Source: Methanosphaera sp. rholeuAM130
Lineage (GTDB): Archaea; Methanobacteriota; Methanobacteria; Methanobacteriales; Methanobacteriaceae
Length of the DNA stretch: 5,144 nt
Assembly (NCBI GenBank): GCA_003266065.1
Contig: MUZY01000226.1
Location: 1-5,144, forward strand
Reading direction: 5' to 3'
The position numbers and the translations under genes are program-made. The notes beneath the pieces were generated by a model, which saw only the letters and a list, made by a program, of their open reading frames with translations, did no database searches and was not told where the DNA came from. Of the stretch, positions 1-5,144 are shown one piece after another; the first letter of the stretch is position 1, and each line of letters starts with the position of its first letter.

Positions 1-1159
1 TGATAATCGCATCCTTTTTATCATAAGGGGATGTGTTGTTGAATACTGTGATATTGTTTAAGTTTTTACCTACTTTAACTGCGTTATCACCGTATAGGTT
101 ATTTGCTACCAGATCATTGTTTTTGACAATTGTATTGTTTGTACTTTCAACAGTTACACCCATTGATCTGTTCTGTTTGTCGTATACTCTGATGTTGTTT
201 CCACTTACGATGGTGTTATCTGCCTCAATCTGTATATGAATACCTGTATTTGCAGGTCTTATGTCTTCTACAATATAGTTCACGGTATTTAAGCTGTTAC
301 CTGTAAGGTTAATTTCATTGTTTGTGTAGTTGTTGTCTCCACAACGGGAACTGCCTATACCCATTGAGTATAGTCCTTCGCCGGTAATATTGTTTTGGGT
401 ATAAGTGCTGTTGTAACATTTAAACACTTCAATACCGTAGGTGATTGTTGAATTTAACACTATCCTGTTATTTTTGACGGTAATGTTGTTTGATGATGAA
501 CCGCCCATACAAGTTGTGATTATACCGAATCCTATAGCTTCATTGTCATCCGCAAAGACTGTTTTGTTGAAACAGTAACCATATACGTCATTGTTTTCTA
601 TGATTGAATTTGTCACGTTGTTTCCCATCTGAATACCATCAACATATCTTTCACCGTATGCAGAAACTTTGTTGTTTACTACTTTGACATCGGTAAGGCA
701 TCTAAGTACGTTTATTGCATAAACAAATCTACCGTCAGTTACGTTAACGGTATTGTTTCTGATTGTTATGTTGTATGGAACACTGCTTATGTCTCCCTGT
801 ACTTCGATTCCATCTATAGTACCGTAGTTGTCGTTTACCGCATCTTTTGCCAGAGTGGCAAATACTTTGTTGTTTTCAATTGTTGAATTTGAACCGCTGG
901 TATATATTCCAAGGGTGTATGGAAGGTCTTCGCGTTCACCGCTACCCCAGGTGATTTCTATAGCAGGTCCTGATACATTAACGATATTGTTGGAAATGAT
1001 TACGTTGTTTGCTTCATTTTTTATACCTTCTGTGATTCCATCTGTATTGGTTATGGTGATGTTGTTGTTTGTTATTTTAACACCTTCAGCCTCATTGAAG
1101 ATAGCGTTTTCAAAGCCTGTCGTGTTGAGTGTAATGTTTGCAATAGTGTTGTTTCCCGC
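1..1159 (-). repeat. Degenerate beta-helix coil repeats within the adhesin-like protein
   Basis: Residues about 140-525 are built of imperfect units of roughly 24-40 residues. Each is marked by a [I/V]-x-N-N-x-[I/V] turn, often followed by N-x-T and a G-I or D-G-I strand. Clear turns are near residues 170, 196, 235, 274, 301, 328, 369, 395, 419, 460 and 486. The units are divergent at both protein and DNA level, so this is a structural repeat rather than a recent tandem duplication. The runs of AAC/AAT codons give the plus strand its recurrent 'ttgttgtt' appearance. Confidence 0.75.
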
Positions 1160-1576
1160 ATCTTCCGTAATGAATATCTGTCCGTTGGTTATGAGGGAAC
1201 CTTTTGTCCCGATCAATTTTATTCCCGGTTTGTCTATAAGGAATTCTCTATCGATAAATTCTCCGGATAATCTAATTGTATCGTTTGCCTGAACTTTTTT
1301 TGTTGTTGTTCCGTCTTCTGGACTGAAATATCCTCCATAATTATCATTAGTAATGGTGTATGTTGCCGATTTTATATTTTTAGTTTCCTTTGCAGTATCT
1401 AATTGTTGGTTACTTGTTTTTTCAACGTTATCGGATACGATTATATCCGTGTTATCCCCCTGCAATTGTATCTGCTGGTCTGTTGTTTGACTTTCATCGT
1501 TTGCAGATACTGCACCAAGGGTAACTATCAAAACAATTAATGATACTGCAAAAAGAATATGTGTTCTTTTATTCAT
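1..1576 (-). CDS. Secreted parallel beta-helix adhesin-like protein, 3' end outside window
   Basis: The minus strand is open without a stop for 525 codons from the ATG at 1576 to the window edge, so this is the N-terminal part of a larger protein. Residues 1-25 form a signal peptide: NKR, a hydrophobic stretch of about 17 residues, then AVSA before N26, the likely cleavage site. Residues 26-66 are a Q/T/D/N-rich linker. From about residue 130 the chain repeats short strands joined by NN turns (ITNNNI, IENNKV, IRNNTV, VVNNKV, IENNDV, VKNNRI), the pattern of PbH1/NosD-type right-handed beta-helices. Many N-X-S/T sequons suggest a glycosylated surface protein. Five cysteines (about 293, 335, 356, 387, 412) lie in the helix. 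Families of such 'adhesin-like proteins' are abundant in gut Methanobacteriales; binding to other cells or to polysaccharide is inferred, not shown. An AGGT ribosome binding site 6 nt upstream supports the start. Any C-terminal anchor (transmembrane, pseudomurein-binding or Big domains) would be outside. It is separated from the operon by 250 bp and is probably transcribed independently. Confidence 0.9.
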   Translation of the reverse strand, partial: MNKRTHILFAVSLIVLIVTLGAVSANDESQTTDQQIQLQGDNTDIIVSDNVEKTSNQQLDTAKETKNIKSATYTITNDNYGGYFSPEDGTTTKKVQANDTIRLSGEFIDREFLIDKPGIKLIGTKGSLITNGQIFITEDAGNNTIANITLNTTGFENAIFNEAEGVKITNNNITITNTDGITEGIKNEANNVIISNNIVNVSGPAIEITWGSGEREDLPYTLGIYTSGSNSTIENNKVFATLAKDAVNDNYGTIDGIEVQGDISSVPYNITIRNNTVNVTDGRFVYAINVLRCLTDVKVVNNKVSAYGERYVDGIQMGNNVTNSIIENNDVYGYCFNKTVFADDNEAIGFGIITTCMGGSSSNNITVKNNRIVLNSTITYGIEVFKCYNSTYTQNNITGEGLYSMGIGSSRCGDNNYTNNEINLTGNSLNTVNYIVEDIRPANTGIHIQIEADNTIVSGNNIRVYDKQNRSMGVTVESTNNTIVKNNDLVANNLYGDNAVKVGKNLNNITVFNNTSPYDKKDAII

Positions 1577-1582
1577 ATTATT

Positions 1583-1586
1583 ACCT
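1583..1586 (-). promoter_or_regulatory. Ribosome binding site of the adhesin-like gene
   Basis: On the minus strand the bases read AGGT, followed by 6 nt and the ATG at 1576. This matches the core of the archaeal anti-Shine-Dalgarno complement (AGGAGGTGAT) at a normal distance. It fixes the start of this open-ended frame at an ATG directly followed by a good signal peptide. Confidence 0.6.
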
Positions 1587-1656
1587 ACTTTTATTTTAAT
1601 ATAATCATTGAATAAACATAATTTTTTTATTACTTTAAAATTTAATTGATTATATG

Positions 1657-1670
1657 ATTTTATATATATT
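1657..1670 (-). promoter_or_regulatory. Possible TATA box for the adhesin-like gene
   Basis: The minus strand reads AATATATATAAAAT here, resembling archaeal TATA boxes. It would place transcription start near 1635-1640 and give a leader of about 60 nt. The whole region is so AT-rich that other TATA-like stretches (around 1595-1606 and 1680-1702) are nearly as good, so the assignment is tentative. Confidence 0.35.
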
Positions 1671-1793
1671 GACTTTTCATTATTATATTTTATTATAGTT
1701 ATAATGTAAAATCTAAAAAATATGTACGTTAATAGGACTCTTTTTCTTTAAAACGGATATCGATTTTTCAGGAAGGAATCTGATAGTATATGA

Positions 1794-1812
1794 GAAATAA
1801 TTTAAAAATAGG
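1794..1812 (-). terminator. Possible U-tract terminator after the phosphopantetheinyl transferase gene
   Basis: About 15 nt after the TAA of the transferase gene, the transcript would read CCTATTTTTAAATTATTTC, a U-rich run without a GC-rich stem. Archaeal transcription often ends at such U-tracts. The run is only five consecutive U residues long and the surroundings are AT-rich, so this is a weak call. Confidence 0.25.
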
Positions 1813-1826
1813 TAAAGGGAGGCTAG

Positions 1827-2459
1827 TTAATATAATAATTCAATCTTGTATTCGATGCATTTGTCCACTTTCTCATGGGAAGCTACGGCTAATTTGTAAT
1901 TTTTAATATCAAAAAGATTAAATTTAATGTCATTTTTATCATTTTTGAGTCTCATATCTTCTTCAATGATTATTTCAAAACTGTCTAACGGGAGATTGAA
2001 ACCTAATCCCGTATATTTCATGTAGCTTTCTTTCAAGACCCAGTATTTGAAGAATTCATCCGATGGATTTTTTGATTTTATAATATTTTCATATTCGCTG
2101 TTGAAGAAGTAATTCCTGGCTATGTTTAAGTCTATTGTAGGGTCATTATATTCTATGTCTATTCCGACTTGTGTATCTGATATTGCACATGCAACATATT
2201 TGCCACTATGTGACATGTTGAAGTGGATGTTTGGATAATTGACTATATATGGCTTGTCATATTTTCCGGTTTTAAAGAGGGGGTTGTATATATGCTTTTC
2301 TTCAAGTAATTTCATCAGAAGAAGATATGCACCACAACCGAGTTTTTTGTCCTTGTCAAATCTAAAGCGTGATACCTTATTTTTTCTATGATTAGAAAGC
2401 AGGGGGTATGCTTTGGTCAAATCTAACTTTTCGACATTGGAATATGCAACTTTGATCAT
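1827..2459 (-). CDS. Sfp-type 4'-phosphopantetheinyl transferase
   Basis: This 210-residue protein transfers the 4'-phosphopantetheine arm of coenzyme A to a conserved serine of carrier-protein domains, turning apo synthases into the active holo form. Length and motif order fit the Sfp/Gsp family: YDKPYI at 67-72; FNMSHSG at 80-86, where the histidine contacts CoA; VGIDIE at 98-103, with D101 and E103 as metal ligands; FFNSEYE at 118-124; and WVLKESYMKYTG at 140-151, with E144 the third acidic ligand and K143 catalytic or CoA-binding. LPLDSFEI (156-163) follows as in Sfp. All key residues are present, so it should be active. The Sfp class mostly serves peptide and polyketide synthetases; archaea have no type II fatty-acid synthase, so a dedicated secondary-metabolite substrate is the best inference, but no carrier protein is in this window. 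The ATG overlaps the TGA of the phosphatase gene (ATGA) and has an AAGG site 7 nt upstream, inside that gene's end. It is the last gene of the operon. Confidence 0.95.
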   Translation of the reverse strand: MIKVAYSNVEKLDLTKAYPLLSNHRKNKVSRFRFDKDKKLGCGAYLLLMKLLEEKHIYNPLFKTGKYDKPYIVNYPNIHFNMSHSGKYVACAISDTQVGIDIEYNDPTIDLNIARNYFFNSEYENIIKSKNPSDEFFKYWVLKESYMKYTGLGFNLPLDSFEIIIEEDMRLKNDKNDIKFNLFDIKNYKLAVASHEKVDKCIEYKIELLY

Positions 2460-4342
2460 TTTTTAACCTTCAATATTAGAAGAGTCATATCATCAAACTG
2501 TTCCTCTTCTTTTGTAAATCCATTTATGTCCGATATAATCTCATTTATCAAATCATTAGTTTCATGGTTGTTTAACACTTCAATGAATCTTTCTTCACCA
2601 TATAATTCCTTATTTTCATTCTGGGCATCCGTTATTCCATCGGTATATAATATTATTTCGTCCTGAAGCAACAATTCATGATTTTTGTATTCATAATTAT
2701 CCATGACTCCCAATACTATTTCCGAATCTAAGTTAAGGAGTTCATAGTTGTCATTATTTTTTATTATCGGTGGATTATGGCCGGCATTAGCATAGGTTAA
2801 TCGATGAGTTTTGTTGTTGTATATTGCCAAGAACAATGTTATAAACATCATCTCCGGATTATTTTCACATATCTGATTATTGACATCAGTCAATACCTTG
2901 GCAGGATTCATTTCATTTTTTATCAAAAGTTTAATTGAATTTTGGGTAATGATTGTAAATATTGCAGCTGGAATACCCTTGCCGGAGGCATCGCCTATGA
3001 TAATCATGGTATTGTCTTCATCTATCCTATAATAATCGTAGAAGTCTCCACCAACTTCTTTAGCAGCCTTACAATATCCTTCTATATTGATATATTCATC
3101 ATCCAGTATATTTTTAGGTAAAGTGGCTTGTTGTATGTTGTGTGCAATGTTCAATTCTGTTTTAATTCTTTCCTTTTCCGACTCAAGCTTTTTCATGTTT
3201 TCAATATATTCATTATTATAGTTAATTAAGTCAGTATAGCTTCTTGAAAGAATTCCTATCTCATCATCCTGATTTATATACTCCGAATACAGTTTCAATA
3301 TACCTTCAGATTCTATTTTTTTATCTTTTTTAATGAATGATTCTATTTTAGAAAATGATCTTATCGGATATATTATCTTATCCTCAATAAATCTCAATAA
3401 TATTAATGCAGGTATGAAAAACAATATGATAATAGAATCCAATATTAAAAGCATTATCAGATAGGGTTGGTTTGTTGCTATGATGAACATTACTTCTGTC
3501 ATCATGTCACCTAATGGAGTAAATGCAAGTATAATGTCAATTATCAATACTATCAAAGTTAACGAAACGAAATAATTCATAATTTTTTCAGGAATTGACA
3601 CGTATTCTATTTTATTTATCATAGTTATTGGTTTTCTAATGTAAAGAATTAATAACATTACAAGTATGGCAGTGATAATTAAAATAATCATATAATTGCT
3701 ATGAATATAATAAAGCAGAATATTTGCTGCCGTGAAAATTACTATTGACTGGTACAATAGTTTGTATTTATTGTTATTGGATTGTTTTTTGGATAATGTT
3801 GGAGTATATGAGAACTCTTTGAATTCACTTATCAATATGCATATTATGCTGGATAATATGGCGAAATTAACAAAATTCGTAAAGTACTGTAATCCTACAT
3901 GATAATTAATGCCGATAACGTTCGGATAAAACAGCTCGGTTAAATTTATTGCCAATACGGAATATAGAATCGCACATTCTATAACTATGATGAATAGATA
4001 AATCAAGTTATATGAATTATTTAGCCTTGGTTTTGTAACGAGATATTTCTCTGAATCCTTTGTATACCATAATTTATAAGCCAGATATGAAATAATAAAA
4101 CTTATAATGGCTGATGCTATTGCAGATGTGGAATAGCCCCTTATGATATCACAAATGAAATTTGCTATTACTGCACCCAAAGTACCGTATGGACCGAAAA
4201 ATAGTCCAGATATAAATAGGATTCCCAGATGAGGATTTAATTCTTCCCCAAAGTTGGGGGCACCGGTCAAATAATAATAACCCAAATTAAAAATCATCAT
4301 TAAACTGAATGGAATAATAATGTTTTTAAGTTTTTCTTTCAT
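2456..4342 (-). CDS. Membrane-bound SpoIIE/RsbU-type serine phosphatase with HAMP-like linker
   Basis: This 628-residue PP2C-family phosphatase should dephosphorylate the phospho-serine STAS protein encoded two genes upstream. Residues 1-317 contain about eight or nine hydrophobic membrane segments (near 8-24, 38-62, 72-92, 113-133, 154-172, 197-213, 216-235, 258-276, 294-317). The GLFFGPYGTLGAVIAN stretch at 46-61 recalls MASE1- or ECF-type membrane sensor/transporter modules. A HAMP-like linker starts at YPIRSF (325-330), and a charged coiled coil at about 375-400 leads into LNIAHNIQQATLP (397-409), the signature entry to SpoIIE domains. Catalytic motifs are intact: GGDFYD (431-436, D433), GDASGKG (450-456, D451), NAGHNPP (519-525), YTDGITDA (566-573, D568) and FDDMTL (616-621, D617/D618), the Mn/Mg ligands. 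The start overlaps the TGA of the kinase gene as ATGA; only a weak GTGA site lies upstream, so translation is probably coupled. The ligand sensed by the membrane part is unknown. Confidence 0.93.
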   Translation of the reverse strand: MKEKLKNIIIPFSLMMIFNLGYYYLTGAPNFGEELNPHLGILFISGLFFGPYGTLGAVIANFICDIIRGYSTSAIASAIISFIISYLAYKLWYTKDSEKYLVTKPRLNNSYNLIYLFIIVIECAILYSVLAINLTELFYPNVIGINYHVGLQYFTNFVNFAILSSIICILISEFKEFSYTPTLSKKQSNNNKYKLLYQSIVIFTAANILLYYIHSNYMIILIITAILVMLLILYIRKPITMINKIEYVSIPEKIMNYFVSLTLIVLIIDIILAFTPLGDMMTEVMFIIATNQPYLIMLLILDSIIILFFIPALILLRFIEDKIIYPIRSFSKIESFIKKDKKIESEGILKLYSEYINQDDEIGILSRSYTDLINYNNEYIENMKKLESEKERIKTELNIAHNIQQATLPKNILDDEYINIEGYCKAAKEVGGDFYDYYRIDEDNTMIIIGDASGKGIPAAIFTIITQNSIKLLIKNEMNPAKVLTDVNNQICENNPEMMFITLFLAIYNNKTHRLTYANAGHNPPIIKNNDNYELLNLDSEIVLGVMDNYEYKNHELLLQDEIILYTDGITDAQNENKELYGEERFIEVLNNHETNDLINEIISDINGFTKEEEQFDDMTLLILKVKK

Positions 4343-4719
4343 AATTTCACGTTTTTTATTATGGTCAGATGATTTTCATTATCCGTGTATTCGTAATACA
4401 GTTCATCGGCGATATTTTTAACCAAATGAATCCCTAAACCACCTATCTTTGCTTCATCGATGCTGTCCGGAAGTTCCGGCGAGTCAACCGTCAATGGATT
4501 GAATTCAGTACCGTCATCTGTGAATTTAATCGTAAATCGATTATTTTCTAATTTAAAACTTGTTAAGATATAATTGCATTTGGAGTAACTGGTTATATTG
4601 ACAAATATCTCTTCAATAATCAAAGTTATTTCAGGGTTATCTAAATTAAATTCTTTTTGGATAAAATCATTTAATCTATTTAACTCTTCAACTTTGGGTT
4701 TTAATGTTATTGATTTCAT
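4339..4719 (-). CDS. RsbW/SpoIIAB-like anti-sigma-type serine kinase (HATPase_c_2)
   Basis: This 126-residue GHKL ATPase is expected to phosphorylate the neighbouring STAS protein and to bind an alternative client when the STAS protein is phosphorylated. The N-box is IIEEIFVNITSYS (34-46), with E36/E37 and N41 for Mg-ATP. The G1 box is FTDDGTEFNPL (66-76, with D68, D69 and G70), and the G2 box is GGLGIHLVKNIADELYYEY (93-111). Length agrees with the stand-alone RsbW family (about 125-160 residues), so no other domain is fused. The EEIFVN version of the N-box belongs to a branch found beside SpoIIE phosphatases rather than to classical Bacillus RsbW, which has an NAxxHA-type motif. The gene begins 4 nt after the STAS stop and ends in an ATGA overlap with the phosphatase. 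No clear Shine-Dalgarno site precedes it, suggesting coupling. In an archaeon there is no sigma factor to bind, so 'anti-sigma' describes the family only; the client is unknown. Confidence 0.9.
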   Translation of the reverse strand: MKSITLKPKVEELNRLNDFIQKEFNLDNPEITLIIEEIFVNITSYSKCNYILTSFKLENNRFTIKFTDDGTEFNPLTVDSPELPDSIDEAKIGGLGIHLVKNIADELYYEYTDNENHLTIIKNVKL

Positions 4720-4723
4720 TTTA

Positions 4724-5023
4724 TCATTTTATCGTTAATATCTTATCAAATCCTGACATTCGGAATATCTCTTTAATAATGTCATTAACGTTGATGATTG
4801 TCAATGATTTATCATTCTCTTTTAGTTTCTTTTGAGTAGCTATTAATACACGCAACCCTGCACTTGAAATGTATTCCAAGTTTTTGAAATCCAATGTCAG
4901 CGAATCGATGTTGTTCAATTCATTGTTCAATGATTCTTCAAGTTCTTGTGATGTTAACGTATCAATACGACCTTCGACCTTTACCATTAAATCCTTATCT
5001 GAGTATGATTTTTCAATTTTCAT
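4724..5023 (-). CDS. STAS-domain anti-sigma-factor antagonist (RsbV/SpoIIAA-like)
   Basis: This 99-residue single-domain STAS protein has the usual length of RsbV/SpoIIAA. Seen motifs are VEGRIDT (16-22), LTLDFKNLEYISSAGLRVL (42-60) and an end ...IFRMSGFDKILTI (86-98), all diagnostic of the family. Alignment by eye with RsbV (DSTG) and SpoIIAA (DSSG) puts the phosphorylated serine at S54 in ISSAG. The known family cycle is that the kinase phosphorylates this serine, the SpoIIE-type phosphatase removes it, and the unphosphorylated form captures the kinase. Both partners follow directly in the operon, so this is the first gene of a complete switch. The ATG at 5023 is supported by a GAGGT ribosome binding site 6 nt upstream, the best in the operon, and the preceding sequence carries a TATA-like box. 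Confidence 0.93.
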   Translation of the reverse strand: MKIEKSYSDKDLMVKVEGRIDTLTSQELEESLNNELNNIDSLTLDFKNLEYISSAGLRVLIATQKKLKENDKSLTIINVNDIIKEIFRMSGFDKILTIK

Positions 5024-5028
5024 TTTTA

Positions 5029-5033
5029 ACCTC
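5029..5033 (-). promoter_or_regulatory. Ribosome binding site of the STAS gene
   Basis: The minus strand reads GAGGT with 5 nt to the ATG. It is the strongest Shine-Dalgarno match in the operon, consistent with ribosomes loading here and reaching the following genes by coupling. Confidence 0.65.
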
Positions 5034-5082
5034 TTTTACAATTGTTTATAGGGCATACAAAAATTATTGTCTCCGTTGGTAC

Positions 5083-5097
5083 TATTTTATATTTATT
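5083..5097 (-). promoter_or_regulatory. Probable TATA box of the switch/phosphopantetheinyl transferase operon
   Basis: The minus strand reads AATAAATATAAAATA, close to an archaeal TATA element. With the usual spacing of about 25 nt, transcription would start near 5060 and give a leader of about 37 nt before the STAS ATG. The less AT-rich surroundings (ACCAACGGAG downstream, CACCCCC upstream) make it stand out better than the candidates in the other intergenic region. It has no experimental support. Confidence 0.45.
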
Positions 5098-5116
5098 CAT
5101 TATTAATTATTTCTAA

Positions 5117-5144
5117 ATGCTTATGGGGGTGTTATTCAAAGCAT
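5117..5144. repeat. Short inverted repeat at the window edge
   Basis: The perfect 6-bp arms ATGCTT (5117-5122) and AAGCAT (5139-5144) flank a 16-nt spacer that contains a G5 run. The repeat lies 20-60 nt upstream of the probable TATA box, where an archaeal activator might bind, but it could also be the end of the next gene's region or chance. The right arm touches the window edge and may extend. Confidence 0.25.

Larger units (their letters stand above)
1577..1826. other. AT-rich intergenic region between operon end and adhesin-like gene
   Basis: This 250-bp gap holds no convincing gene on either strand. It contains the downstream end of the phosphopantetheinyl transferase operon (1794-1826) and the upstream region of the adhesin-like gene (1577-1740). 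Positions 1590-1710 are almost pure A/T. I saw no tRNA-like, riboswitch-like or strong hairpin structure. Confidence 0.6.

Noticed and set aside
33..239. Plus-strand open frame of 68 codons
   Set aside because: Antisense shadow of the adhesin-like gene; its hydrophobic content is the complement of AAC/AAT-rich repeats, and it has no ribosome binding site.
828..1292. Plus-strand open frame of 154 codons that looks like a membrane protein
   Set aside because: It lies entirely opposite the adhesin-like gene, whose signal peptide and regular beta-helix repeats are far stronger evidence; no recognisable motif or ribosome binding site supports the plus strand.
1770..1785. Small inverted repeat TCAG...CTGA as an intrinsic terminator
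   Set aside because: The stem is only 4 bp and no U-tract follows it on the minus strand.
1790..1906. Plus-strand small frame of 38 codons preceded by GGAAGG
   Set aside because: The GGAAGG-to-ATG spacing of about 11 nt is acceptable, but most of the frame is antisense to the conserved transferase C-terminus, and the peptide shows no recognisable pattern.
5026..5100. Minus-strand 24-codon frame (MNKYKIVPTE..., two cysteines) ending at the STAS ribosome binding site
   Set aside because: It could be a leader peptide coupled to the STAS gene, but its ATG touches the likely TATA box, so it would start before the transcript does; it also has no ribosome binding site.
4869..5106. Two overlapping plus-strand frames opposite the STAS gene
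   Set aside because: Shadows of the STAS coding region and its upstream DNA, with no motif or ribosome binding site.
1..5144. tRNA, rRNA, CRISPR array, insertion sequence or phage attachment site
   Set aside because: No cloverleaf, no regularly spaced direct repeats with unique spacers, no transposase motif and no terminal inverted repeats were seen; the repetitive 'gttgtt' on the plus strand is explained by Asn codons of the adhesin-like gene.

Overview
The window looks like a piece of an AT-rich methanogen genome of the order Methanobacteriales (Methanobrevibacter or Methanosphaera type). This is inference from three things seen in the sequence: a large secreted, Asn/Thr-rich, N-sequon-rich parallel beta-helix 'adhesin-like' protein; TATA-like boxes in very AT-rich intergenic DNA; and AGGT/GAGGT ribosome binding sites. 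No sequence search was possible, so the lineage is not proven.

All recognisable genes lie on the minus strand, so the biological order runs from high to low coordinates. Positions 5024-5144 hold a leader/promoter region. It is followed by a compact four-gene operon (5023 to 1827): a STAS-domain anti-sigma-factor antagonist (RsbV/SpoIIAA type), an RsbW-like GHKL serine kinase, a multi-membrane-span HAMP-SpoIIE/PP2C serine phosphatase (RsbU/SpoIIE type), and an Sfp-type 4'-phosphopantetheinyl transferase. The first two genes are separated by 4 nt. The next two junctions are 4-nt ATGA stop/start overlaps, so the set is probably co-transcribed and translationally coupled.

Positions 1577-1826 are an AT-rich intergenic region with a probable U-tract end for the operon and a promoter for the next gene. 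Positions 1576 to 1 carry the first 525 codons of an open-ended secreted beta-helix protein whose 3' end lies outside the window.

The first three operon genes form a textbook partner-switching module: the phosphatase dephosphorylates the STAS protein, which then sequesters the kinase and frees the kinase's client. In bacteria the client is usually a sigma factor, but archaea have none, so the output here is an open question. The fourth gene activates carrier proteins of non-ribosomal peptide or polyketide synthases. Its tight coupling to the switch suggests that a membrane-sensed signal is connected with production of a secondary metabolite. From memory, and not checkable here, similar anti-sigma/phosphatase genes were noted beside a non-ribosomal peptide synthetase locus in Methanobrevibacter ruminantium. 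No synthetase is present in this window.
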